Shown here: piece after piece, positions 53,565-60,840 of the stretch
Position numbering within the stretch: the first letter of the stretch is position 1
Layout of the letters: each line of letters opens with the position of its first letter
NCBI GenBank assembly: GCA_937876195.1
Contig: CALEIK010000016.1
Span: 1 to 64,000, forward strand
Source of the DNA: an uncultured Flavobacteriales bacterium
GTDB lineage: Bacteria > Bacteroidota > Bacteroidia > Flavobacteriales_D > Crocinitomicaceae
DNA: 64,000 nucleotides
Direction of reading: 5' to 3'
Notes under the pieces: model-generated
Databases searched by the model: none
What the model was told of the DNA's origin: nothing
What the model saw: only the letters and a program-made list of their open reading frames with translations
Program-made: the position numbers and the translations under genes

Positions 53565-54121
53565 CAGGAATTGTGATTGTTTTACTGGCGTTTACAGTAA
53601 ATGCACAAAAGGATATTTATGTTCGACCAGGATTGATTAGTGCTTCGACAACTATTTCTCCTACAATGATGTTGAACAGGGCTGAATCCAATTACTACAT
53701 CTCTGGATTTTTGGAAGGGCGATTGGATGATCATCTTAGTTTTCGTGGAGAGTCACACTTTTTTGTCGACGGAAATAAAGACATCAATTACTTCAAAAGC
53801 AATTTTAGAACGCATTTTGGTCTACAGTACCATCTTTCTAAAAACAATTTTGATGCGAACCTAGGTTTTTTACCAGGAGTAGCACTGATGGAAGTGAACA
53901 GTGACCTTGATATGAACGGAAGCAGATCGATGCGGGTGGTTCCTTCTTTTGGAATCAACTTGGGTGTTTCTTATTACGTGTGGAAGTTTTTTCACTTTTT
54001 TGGAAATGTCTCATACTTCAATTCATCGGTGAAGGGACTTTCATCACCTAATGCGAAGTCGGATGAAATTATGATTTCGGCAGGATTGGGATACAACATC
54101 AATCTGATTCGAAAAAAATAG
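53552..54121 (+). CDS. Outer-membrane barrel-like protein, pair member 2
   Basis: The 189-residue protein has a signal peptide (MGKIAGIVIVLLAFTVNAQ) and a beta-rich body (YYISGFLEGRL, NFDANLGFLPGVAL, SFGINLGVSYYV). It is probably a second small barrel or barrel-associated protein expressed with its upstream overlapping neighbour. It ends before a terminator hairpin at 54125. I do not recognise a family. Confidence 0.72.
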   Translation: MGKIAGIVIVLLAFTVNAQKDIYVRPGLISASTTISPTMMLNRAESNYYISGFLEGRLDDHLSFRGESHFFVDGNKDINYFKSNFRTHFGLQYHLSKNNFDANLGFLPGVALMEVNSDLDMNGSRSMRVVPSFGINLGVSYYVWKFFHFFGNVSYFNSSVKGLSSPNAKSDEIMISAGLGYNINLIRKK

Positions 54122-54124
54122 AAA

Positions 54125-54157
54125 AAAGGTTCAGTGAAGACTGGACCTTTTTTTAAT
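54125..54157 (+). terminator. Terminator of the barrel-protein pair
   Basis: AAAGGTTCAGT (54125-54135) pairs with ACTGGACCTTT (54140-54150) around GAAG, followed by Ts. It starts four bases after the stop. Confidence 0.88.
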
Positions 54158-54252
54158 TAAAAGCGCTATGTTTTCCTCCAAAAATAAAGGGTTTTAAGCT
54201 GTTCAACCGATATCGTTTCGTATCTTTACCACTCTTAAAGCAAGTGTTTTTT

Positions 54253-55575
54253 ATGAAACAACTACCCATCGACAAAATACTCATTAACCCAATAAAGCGA
54301 TTTATGAACAATACCGCCATGAGTGGTGTGGTGTTGTTTTCTGCTGTATTTGTGGCCTTAGTGATTGCAAATTCACCTTGGGCAGAAGGGTTTAATGCAT
54401 TTTGGGAGATTGAGTTCTCGGTTGGTTTTGGTGAATCTGTTATTAGCAAAAGTTTGCATCACTGGATCAACGATGGCTTGATGGCAGTATTTTTCTTTGT
54501 GGTGGGACTTGAACTCAAACGAGAAATTATCGGTGGAGAGCTAAGTCAACCTAAAAATGCAGTCTTGCCCTTGGTTTCTGCGCTAGGAGGAATGTTAGTA
54601 CCAGCCTTGTTATATTTTGCAATTAACAGCAGCGGTGAAGCATCGAATGGGTGGGGAATTCCGATGGCAACTGATATTGCGTTCGCCTTGGGAATTTTGT
54701 ACTTGCTGGGTGATAAAGTCCCATTGTCACTTAAAATATTCTTAACGGCCCTAGCCATTGCAGATGATTTGGGTGCAGTGCTGGTGATCGCTATCTTTTA
54801 CACATCTGAAATCGATTGGAGTAGTTTGATTGCAGGAGGCATATTTATGATCGTTCTGATTGTTTCAAACGTGATGGGTGTGAGAAATACCTTGTACTAT
54901 GCCATCATCGGTATTGGAGGCGTATGGCTTGCATTTTTAATGTCGGGTGTTCACGCTACAATTGCTGCAGTGCTTGCTGCGTTCACCATACCGGCGAATG
55001 TAAAAATAGGAGAGAGGGCGTTTTCTGAGCGGTTGAATTTGTTGTTGGAAAAGTTCAGGGCGACCGAGCCGAACAATGTTCCAACGGTGACGCCGAGACA
55101 GTCATATTTACTGGAGAGCATTCGAAATACAACAAAACACGCGTTGACCCCATTGCAACGCCTAGAACATGCAATGCACCCATTGGTCGTATTTGTAATC
55201 ATGCCCATCTTTGCGCTTTCCAATGCTGGTGTTGATTTATCTGGTGATTTAGCGACGCAAGTCCAGAGTCCTGTCACCATTGGTATTATGGTTGGACTGA
55301 TCTTCGGGAAAGTTTTTGGCGTAGTCGGTTTCGCGTACGTCATGATCAAATTAAAATGGGCAGCTTTGCCAGAAGGAATGAATATGCGACACCTGGTTGG
55401 AGCGGGATTTTTAGCGGCAATTGGTTTTACAATGTCGCTCTTTATTTCAGATTTGGCATTTGTCACTCCAGAACTTGAGGCGCAGGCAAAACTTGGGATA
55501 CTAGTAGCATCCGTGTTCTCAGGGTTGATTGGCTTCTTAATTATTCGTTGGGCCAATAAAAAAGCCTCTACCTAA
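54253..55575 (+). CDS. nhaA: Na+/H+ antiporter NhaA
   Basis: The 440-residue inner-membrane protein has the family core WINDGLMAVFFFVVGLELKRE near residues 75-95 and GIPMATDIAFALGILYLLG near 136-154. ALAIADDLGAV contains the paired aspartates that bind Na+ and protons. It expels Na+ in exchange for H+. The ATG at 54253 is preferred over an in-frame GTG nine bases earlier. It is distinct from nhaC at 32490. Its stop codon lies inside a terminator loop (see 55558-55587). Confidence 0.95.
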   Translation: MKQLPIDKILINPIKRFMNNTAMSGVVLFSAVFVALVIANSPWAEGFNAFWEIEFSVGFGESVISKSLHHWINDGLMAVFFFVVGLELKREIIGGELSQPKNAVLPLVSALGGMLVPALLYFAINSSGEASNGWGIPMATDIAFALGILYLLGDKVPLSLKIFLTALAIADDLGAVLVIAIFYTSEIDWSSLIAGGIFMIVLIVSNVMGVRNTLYYAIIGIGGVWLAFLMSGVHATIAAVLAAFTIPANVKIGERAFSERLNLLLEKFRATEPNNVPTVTPRQSYLLESIRNTTKHALTPLQRLEHAMHPLVVFVIMPIFALSNAGVDLSGDLATQVQSPVTIGIMVGLIFGKVFGVVGFAYVMIKLKWAALPEGMNMRHLVGAGFLAAIGFTMSLFISDLAFVTPELEAQAKLGILVASVFSGLIGFLIIRWANKKAST

Positions 55576-55587
55576 GGCAGAAGCTTT
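55558..55587 (-). terminator. Minus-strand terminator overlapping the nhaA stop codon
   Basis: On the minus strand AAAGCTTCTGCC (55587-55576) pairs with GGTAGAGGCTTT (55572-55561), 12 pairs with two wobbles, and is followed by Ts. The loop is the complement of the nhaA TAA stop (55573-55575). It serves the small lipoprotein gene ending at 55619 and could also stop nhaA readthrough weakly. Confidence 0.75.
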
Positions 55588-55618
55588 CATTGAATCACAC
55601 CGTTTAAAGTGCAATCAC

Positions 55619-55840
55619 CTATTTTTTTGCGATAGAGCAAGATACTTGTGGAAATTCCTCTTTTGCATCTGCCTCATATTCTGAACATTTGCTTTCAGCG
55701 TCAGCTTTCTTAACACTAGAATACGTTTCTACGACTAAAGTGAATCCGCTAGATGTACAATTACATGTATAGTCCTTTTTACAAGAAGCTAGAGCAATCA
55801 CTGCCAGAAAGCTTAGCGCTACTATTTTCGTTAATTTCAT
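55619..55840 (-). CDS. Small cysteine-rich lipoprotein
   Basis: The 73-residue product has a signal peptide with lipobox ALASC (cysteine at about residue 20) followed by KKDYTCNC, a Lys-rich start, and three further cysteines, so it could have disulfides. It ends SCSIAKK. The function is unknown. Short proteins of this type are common in Flavobacteriia. A terminator follows at 55558-55587. Confidence 0.75.
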   Translation of the reverse strand: MKLTKIVALSFLAVIALASCKKDYTCNCTSSGFTLVVETYSSVKKADAESKCSEYEADAKEEFPQVSCSIAKK

Positions 55841-55892
55841 AGTTTTTTTTGATGCAATTTACAAATTTTTAGAATAAATCGACAATACTCAA

Positions 55893-56231
55893 TTACAGTG
55901 TGCCATATTCTTCCTGTAGGTATCCGCCGATTTCTTTTTCAAATTTTTTCAATCCTGAGTGAAATGCAGCGAAGTAAATAATCAAAGGAATCAAAATACC
56001 AAGAAGGACCAATGAAACGGCAAACAACATGGAACCTCCCATCGTCGGGAAATTTCCTGCCACAATAATTCTATTTTTTCGAATCAATATATTGGCACCA
56101 ACGGTAGACGACTGGCTTCCGATTAAGACTTGTTTCCCTCTCATTTTGAATGTATAATTGGGAAATCGATTTTCTAGTTTTTGTTGTAATTCTGGGTAGC
56201 TAACAGCTCCATTTGTAATGTCTATTTTCAT
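55893..56231 (-). CDS. Hypothetical small membrane protein
   Basis: The 112-residue product has a soluble N-terminal half (residues 1-60) and one hydrophobic helix (about 65-92), followed by a short charged tail. I do not recognise it. Confidence 0.6.
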   Translation of the reverse strand: MKIDITNGAVSYPELQQKLENRFPNYTFKMRGKQVLIGSQSSTVGANILIRKNRIIVAGNFPTMGGSMLFAVSLVLLGILIPLIIYFAAFHSGLKKFEKEIGGYLQEEYGTL

Positions 56232-56399
56232 AATAAGTGGTTTTTTAGAGCGCTAATATACTGAATTTGTGTTCATTCTTACTGCACTTTTGTTGAGTTG
56301 AATGAATTCAACCTAATTTGATTACATACCTCATTTACCACTTTTTGAATGGAGCCAAAGTGTAATCCCGTTTTAAGCAACAAAATAGAAGAAGCCTTA

Positions 56400-56429
56400 T
56401 TACTTCACGAAATTGAATTCACCTCTGCC
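56400..56429 (-). pseudogene. Possible decayed C-terminus of a second serine hydrolase gene
   Basis: On the minus strand a 27-base stretch (56429-56403) encodes GRGEFNFVK directly before a TAA stop. The serine hydrolase gene at 56980 ends GGGEFNFVKE before its stop, and the two DNA stretches differ at only three of 27 positions, two of them silent. No further similarity is seen upstream of about 56440, where the intergenic DNA before the lipoprotein stop begins. It looks like the leftover tail of a paralogue about 580 bases from the living copy. Confidence 0.45.
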
Positions 56430-56489
56430 AACAATGCATGATGTTATTCAATGAGCTAAATGCATCGATATTTTACAAATGACACAGAA

Positions 56490-56888
56490 CTACTGAACCG
56501 TGTCTGTTACTAGTACTGTTCCGCTAATGGGACAATAAGTAGTATTTGTCTTTAGTATTTCTCCGTCCACTTTTATGGTAGCAGTTACTGAAGCGGCAGA
56601 TCCAGATTGATTCTGAGCTGCAATTAATGCAACAAATCCTGATTGAACATCTAATTCAACAAACCAACCTGTTGACTCTCCGCTTAATGCAATTTGTTCC
56701 TCGTTTTCTGTGTAATAAACAACATAGCACTCAGGACAATCTATCTCATATCGAAGCGTTTTATCTGGTTCTGCTTGTTCAACCTCTGGTTCAATATTCG
56801 GATTCAAATCGTCCTTTTTACATCCTATACTAAATAGAATACTGGAGGATAAAAGAAGGCAAGCGGAATAATTTATTCGTCTTTTCAT
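56490..56888 (-). CDS. Hypothetical lipoprotein
   Basis: The 132-residue product has a signal peptide with lipobox ILFSIGC (cysteine at about residue 23) followed by KKDD. The mature part has a conserved-looking CPEC pair and a final CP segment, and no known domain. It lies between the remnant at 56400 and the serine hydrolase gene, transcribed in the same direction. Confidence 0.65.
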   Translation of the reverse strand: MKRRINYSACLLLSSSILFSIGCKKDDLNPNIEPEVEQAEPDKTLRYEIDCPECYVVYYTENEEQIALSGESTGWFVELDVQSGFVALIAAQNQSGSAASVTATIKVDGEILKTNTTYCPISGTVLVTDTVQ

Positions 56889-56979
56889 AGTAGTAGTTTT
56901 TTACTATGACGAAAAGCCAAACTTTCTAGTTGCATTTAGGGTTAAAAGTGGAAAAATTTTCAACTATAATGAAGATTTC

Positions 56980-58299
56980 TTATTCCTTCACAAAATTAAA
57001 TTCACCTCCGCCTTGTTTTAAAAGCAATGCGTTCTTTTCTGGATCAAATATGATAACAACTCCAGCTCTGTCAAATGTGAAGGTGTCTTTATCAATTGCA
57101 TCTAAGTGTAATGCTTGCTGTCCCGTTGCTTGTGCAATCAACGAATTCCCATCATTGGTAATCGTCAATTTTAATGGCAAATCGGTGGTAGCGTAAGTCC
57201 CTAAGTATTTTTGCAAATCTGCTTCAGTCACTTCATACGATTTAAATTCTGGAAAGTCATAGGAAACATTATAAACCACACTTAAAACGGCACGAGCAAT
57301 TTCGTTGTTGTTGTAATTGGTTCCATTGCTTAGCAACGTCAAGCATACATTCGTTTCTGGAAAATAGACAAACATTGAAGTGAAGCCGTCAATGGCACCC
57401 GTATGTCCAAAACCTTCGTTTTCATAAAATGGAATTGGAAAAACACCTCTTCCAAAGTTATCTTTCAGGGAAGTCATTTGTTCTAGGCTCTCTTTCGAGA
57501 TGATTTTCCCCAGGAATAGCGCTTGAGCGAATTGATTCAAGTCCGTTGCGGTTGAAACGACAGCTCCAGCACCCATTGGAACGGACATATCCGTTTCACT
57601 TTCCTTTTCCCATTTGCTTGAAAAACTGTAGGAATAACACTCGTCGTTTGTAGGGTCAATTTTCGCTCCATAATACGTGTCTTTCAATCCTAAAGGAGTA
57701 GTAATTTTTTCTTCCAGCAATTCGGAATAGGTCTTATCGTATACATTTTGTAGAATGAATGACAGTAAAATATAGTTGGAATTGCTGTATTCAAATTTGC
57801 TGTCTGGTTCAAATTTACTTCTACCTGCAATCATTTTATCGATGAGCTCCTGTTCGCTTATTGGTTGCGTGTTCCATTCCAAATAATCTTCATCATCCGT
57901 AACGCTATGAATTCCACTTCGGTGGTACAATAGCTGATCGATGGTTATAGTAGCTGCATTTTCAATGGTTGGGAAATAGTTGCTAAGTGGCTCACTCAGC
58001 TCAATTTTATTTTCTTCAACCGCTTTTAGCACTAAAACAGCAGTAAAGGTTTTAGAAATAGATCCAATTCGGTACTTTGATTTCTCGCTTGCCATCGTTT
58101 TATTTTCTACATCAGCAGATCCGATTGATTTTGTATAAATCCATTCCCCGTCGCGAGATACAGCAATACTTCCCATGAACTTATTATGTGTTTCAAGGTT
58201 GTTCAGATAATTGTCTAACTGACTTTTGTCAACTTCTTGCGAGAAGCAATACGCGCTTGATACGACAAGCAGGATGATTTGAATGAGGTTTTTTTTCAT
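56980..58299 (-). CDS. Secreted serine hydrolase of the class C beta-lactamase/penicillin-binding family
   Basis: The 439-residue protein has a signal peptide (MKKNLIQIILLVVSSAYCFSQ), the active-site SISKTFTAV (Ser-x-x-Lys near residue 85), a YSNSNY (Tyr-x-Asn) motif near 170, and FGHTGAIDGF resembling the third motif. The C-terminal region (about 350-439) is a small beta domain. Such proteins act as DD-peptidases or esterases rather than true beta-lactamases in most Bacteroidota. The start at 58299 is preferred over 58311. The tail GEFNFVKE recurs in the remnant at 56400. Confidence 0.88.
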   Translation of the reverse strand: MKKNLIQIILLVVSSAYCFSQEVDKSQLDNYLNNLETHNKFMGSIAVSRDGEWIYTKSIGSADVENKTMASEKSKYRIGSISKTFTAVLVLKAVEENKIELSEPLSNYFPTIENAATITIDQLLYHRSGIHSVTDDEDYLEWNTQPISEQELIDKMIAGRSKFEPDSKFEYSNSNYILLSFILQNVYDKTYSELLEEKITTPLGLKDTYYGAKIDPTNDECYSYSFSSKWEKESETDMSVPMGAGAVVSTATDLNQFAQALFLGKIISKESLEQMTSLKDNFGRGVFPIPFYENEGFGHTGAIDGFTSMFVYFPETNVCLTLLSNGTNYNNNEIARAVLSVVYNVSYDFPEFKSYEVTEADLQKYLGTYATTDLPLKLTITNDGNSLIAQATGQQALHLDAIDKDTFTFDRAGVVIIFDPEKNALLLKQGGGEFNFVKE

Positions 58300-58530
58300 A
58301 ATTAGATGCATTAGTTTTTAAAGTAGTTACACGTTAGACAGTATGCTAGGGTGAAAAGTTACAGAATAATAACTTACTGTGGTGCAACATCATGGTGAGA
58401 AATTGATCGGAAATAGTTTTGATCTTAACGAATGGTGTCTGTTCAGCTAGGAAATTAAACAGTTAAGCGATTAGAATCTTTGTTTGAGCGAATTATTCTA
58501 CGTACTACTTTTTTAGTTCGCCAATTGACC

Positions 58531-58538
58531 TACATTTG
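58531..58538 (+). promoter_or_regulatory. -7 box (TACATTTG) for the STAS-like gene
   Basis: A perfect TAnnTTTG box ends 12 bases before the ATG at 58551. No obvious -33 TTG. Confidence 0.5.
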
Positions 58539-58550
58539 TTCCTCGAATAA

Positions 58551-58952
58551 ATGAAGGCGGAACTAGAAATATTGAAAGAAAGAGAAACATCTCATGGAGT
58601 AGTGGAATTGAGATCTGATAATATTTTAGCTTTTAGACCTGACTTAACTTCATTTAAAGAATATGACCTCCAAGTATTAGAAGATCTCCTTGAAGTATTT
58701 ATAGAAATTTCCGATGGGATACCAAGACCTTATTTATGTGATAATAGGCATATTACTGGTATAATTAATAGAGATGAACAGGCATATATAAATGAACACT
58801 TTGAAAGCTTTGCGACCCGCGCCGCGATGATTACCCATTCGAATTTAATCAGGGTACTATTAAATGGATATAATTCCATTTTCAAGCCAAAAGTGGAATT
58901 GAAACTATTCGGTTCTGAAAAAGACGCCGTAAAATGGCTCTTAATGAATTAG
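58551..58952 (+). CDS. STAS/SpoIIAA-like fold protein (DUF7793-like)
   Basis: The 133-residue soluble protein has strands and helices reminiscent of SpoIIAA-like/STAS folds (NILAFRPDLTSFKEYDLQVLEDLLEVF, PRPYLCDNRHITGII, ELKLFGSEKDAVKWLL). The final LFGSEKDAVKWL matches the end of many such proteins in Bacteroidota. The function is unknown; a partner-binding or lipid-binding role is possible. Its 3' end leads into the repeats of the tRNA-Pro array on the opposite strand. Confidence 0.6.
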   Translation: MKAELEILKERETSHGVVELRSDNILAFRPDLTSFKEYDLQVLEDLLEVFIEISDGIPRPYLCDNRHITGIINRDEQAYINEHFESFATRAAMITHSNLIRVLLNGYNSIFKPKVELKLFGSEKDAVKWLLMN

Positions 58953-58982
58953 GGAGGTATATTGTTTATATTCAGAATCAAA

Positions 58983-59302
58983 AAAAGCGTCAGCTTTTGA
59001 CCGCCGAAGGCAGCAACGCAGTTAACACTGAGGTCCGAACGGGAATTTCGGTAGACCGATGGAAAGTTCGCACCGCCGAAGGATGGACAGGTCCGTACAT
59101 TCTAGACCTTTGGTCGGGATGACAAAGAAAAAGCGATAGCTTTTGAAGACTGCAGCAAGAGCTTTAGCTCGCCCGCGGAAGGAAAGTCCGTACATTCTAG
59201 ACCTTTGGTCGGGATGACAAAGAGAAAACGCTAGTTTTCGAAGACTGCAGCAAGAGCTTTAGCTCGCCCGCGGAAGGAAAGTCCGTACATTCTAGACTTT
59301 AG
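58983..59302 (-). repeat. Tandem 95-bp repeats directly 3' of tRNA-Pro, each with a copy of the tRNA 3' end
   Basis: Two intact 95-base units (59091-59185 and 59186-59280) and a third start at 59281 follow each other. Degenerate related sequence extends upstream to about 58983. Each unit contains GTCGGGATGAC on the plus strand (59113-59123 and 59208-59218), the complement of the 3' acceptor strand and discriminator of tRNA-Pro at 59303-59375. The units differ at only five positions, all in one hairpin (59129-59144 and 59224-59239), where two base pairs change together. Each unit also has a GAGCT-TT-AGCTC hairpin. In the transcript direction this lies just downstream of the tRNA, like the rtT repeats of the E. 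coli tyrT operon. Confidence 0.9.
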
Positions 59303-59375
59303 TCGGGATGACAGGACTTGAACCTGCGACTTCTCGCCCCCCAGACGAGTACTCTACCAACTGAGCTACATCCCG
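59303..59375 (-). tRNA. tRNA-Pro (anticodon GGG)
   Basis: A full cloverleaf of 73 bases: acceptor CGGGATG with CATCCCG, D-arm GCTC/GAGT, anticodon stem CTCGT/GCGAG with loop CTGGGGG (anticodon GGG), T-arm GCAGG-TTCAAGT-CCTGT and discriminator A. The CCA is not encoded (the DNA continues CTAAAG), so it depends on the CCA-adding enzyme at the window end. Its 5' end directly abuts the T-run of the sucD terminator, and its 3' side begins the 95-base repeat array. Confidence 0.95.
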
Positions 59376-59408
59376 AAAAAAAAAAGACTCCCACCTGTAG
59401 CAAGAGCC
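59376..59408 (-). terminator. Terminator-like hairpin between sucD and tRNA-Pro
   Basis: On the minus strand GGCTCTTG (59408-59401) pairs with TGGGAGTC (59393-59386), with several wobbles, around a seven-base loop, and ten Ts follow (59385-59376), which run right up to the tRNA 5' end. It is 24 bases after the sucD stop. The spacing leaves no room for a separate tRNA promoter unless it lies within sucD. Confidence 0.7.
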
Positions 59409-59432
59409 TTCCTTGTATATTTAGTTTATTGA

Positions 59433-60311
59433 CTAAGCTGTTACACCCATTACTTCGGCCATTTTCGCACCAATCTGAGCTGGGGAGTCCACTACGTGGA
59501 TTCCACATTCTCTCATGATCCGTTTTTTCGCCTCAGCTGTATCATCATCACCACCAACAATTGCACCAGCGTGCCCCATTGTACGTCCTTTAGGTGCAGT
59601 TTCTCCAGCGATAAATCCAACCACAGGTTTATGTGCATTTTCCTTGATCCAACGAGCAGCAATTGCTTCCAAGTTACCACCAATCTCACCAATCATAACG
59701 ATTCCTTCAGTTTCTGGATCGTTCATCAACAATTCAACCGCTTCTTTGGTAGTTGTTCCAATGATTGGATCTCCACCGATTCCGATGGCTGTTGTAATTC
59801 CCAATCCAGCTTTTGCGACTTGATCCGCTGCTTCGTAGGTCAACGTTCCTGACTTAGAAACAATTCCAATTTTTCCCTTTTTGAAGACAAACCCAGGCAT
59901 GATTCCCACTTTTGCTTCTCCCGCAGTAATTACACCAGGGCAATTAGGTCCAATCAATCGACAATCGTATTGAGAAATATATTCTTTTGCTTTCACCATG
60001 TCGTTTACTGGAATTCCTTCCGTAATACACACAATCACTTTAATTCCTGCGTTCGCCGCTTCCATAATTGCATCCGCCGCAAATGCTGGAGGAACAAAAA
60101 TAATAGAAGTGTTTGCTCCTTTTTCTTTCACAGCATCAGCTACTGTATTAAAAACTGGTCGATCTAAGTGTGTTTGACCTCCTTTACCAGGAGTTACACC
60201 ACCAACAACGTTTGTTCCATACTCAATCATCTGACCGGCGTGAAAGGTTCCTTCACTTCCAGTAAAACCTTGAACAATTACCTTAGAATCCTTATTTACT
60301 AATACACTCAT
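59433..60311 (-). CDS. sucD: Succinate-CoA ligase subunit alpha
   Basis: The 292-residue subunit has the N-terminal Rossmann CoA-binding domain ([12 protein letters not shown] near 13-24, [10 protein letters not shown]), [20 protein letters not shown] and the phosphohistidine loop [16 protein letters not shown] near 245-260. With SucB it makes ATP/GTP and succinate from succinyl-CoA in the TCA cycle. The sucC/sucB partner is not adjacent here. Its -7 box is at 60346. Confidence 0.97.
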   Translation of the reverse strand: MSVLVNKDSKVIVQGFTGSEGTFHAGQMIEYGTNVVGGVTPGKGGQTHLDRPVFNTVADAVKEKGANTSIIFVPPAFAADAIMEAANAGIKVIVCITEGIPVNDMVKAKEYISQYDCRLIGPNCPGVITAGEAKVGIMPGFVFKKGKIGIVSKSGTLTYEAADQVAKAGLGITTAIGIGGDPIIGTTTKEAVELLMNDPETEGIVMIGEIGGNLEAIAARWIKENAHKPVVGFIAGETAPKGRTMGHAGAIVGGDDDTAEAKKRIMRECGIHVVDSPAQIGAKMAEVMGVTA

Positions 60312-60345
60312 GCTTGTTTTTTTAGAATTAATTTTAATTCGCTTT

Positions 60346-60353
60346 CAAAAGTA
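60346..60353 (-). promoter_or_regulatory. -7 box (TACTTTTG) for sucD
   Basis: A perfect TAnnTTTG box on the minus strand lies 34 bases upstream of the sucD ATG. No -33 TTG is evident at standard distance. Confidence 0.5.
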
Positions 60354-60396
60354 AAAAAAACTTGGTTTTAATTGCAGGTGTTGGGGAATTAAATTT

Positions 60397-60840
60397 TCAA
60401 TACGTTTCGAGAACCTCCATCGTAAACACAATAATCGAATTCGGTGGAATATCATCCAGCTGGTGCGTACCATATCCCAGGTGCGGTGGTGCGACTAAAT
60501 ACGCTTTTCCTCCTTCGTTCAGCATAAGCATAATTTCCTGCCATGCGGCGATGAGGACTTTTACATCAAATTCGACAGGTTCGGTGCGGTGATCGAAAAC
60601 GGTTCCATCCAACAATTCTCCCTTGTAGGTGAATTTGACTTTATCGTTGAACTTGATTTTTCGTCCTTCTCCTTGCTCAATAATATGAAAGTAAAGTCCA
60701 GAAGCCGAGCGCTCACAGACTTTGTTGTTCCTTTTGAGATAAGTTTCAATCTGCTTATCGAAGCTTTGTTTATCGTCTTCGGAATAGGTTTTACAGGCTG
60801 TTAGGATTAAAACCGTCAAGGCTAAAACGAAGTATTTCAT
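60397..60840 (-). CDS. FKBP-type peptidyl-prolyl isomerase lipoprotein
   Basis: The 147-residue protein has a signal peptide with lipobox LILTAC (cysteine at residue 16) and an FKBP domain: VKFTYKGELLDGTVFDHR, then AWQEIMLMLNEGGKAYLVAPPHLGYGTH and IVFTMEVLE. It probably helps periplasmic or outer-membrane proteins to fold. It is similar in kind to the GldI lipoprotein of gliding flavobacteria, but that assignment is not established. It overlaps the TraB gene by four bases. Confidence 0.9.
   Translation of the reverse strand: MKYFVLALTVLILTACKTYSEDDKQSFDKQIETYLKRNNKVCERSASGLYFHIIEQGEGRKIKFNDKVKFTYKGELLDGTVFDHRTEPVEFDVKVLIAAWQEIMLMLNEGGKAYLVAPPHLGYGTHQLDDIPPNSIIVFTMEVLETY

Noticed and set aside
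54951..55556. 201-codon open frame on the minus strand inside nhaA
   Set aside because: It lies wholly within the antisense of nhaA, has low-complexity composition and no start context. A shadow of the real gene.
58934..59122. Open frame of 62 codons at the start of the repeat array
   Set aside because: It overlaps the end of the STAS-like gene in another frame and runs into the repeat array, with no homologue-like composition. It is an artefact of the repeats.
59091..59280. Direct repeats as a CRISPR array
   Set aside because: The units are contiguous 95-base tandem copies with no variable spacers of equal length and no cas genes.
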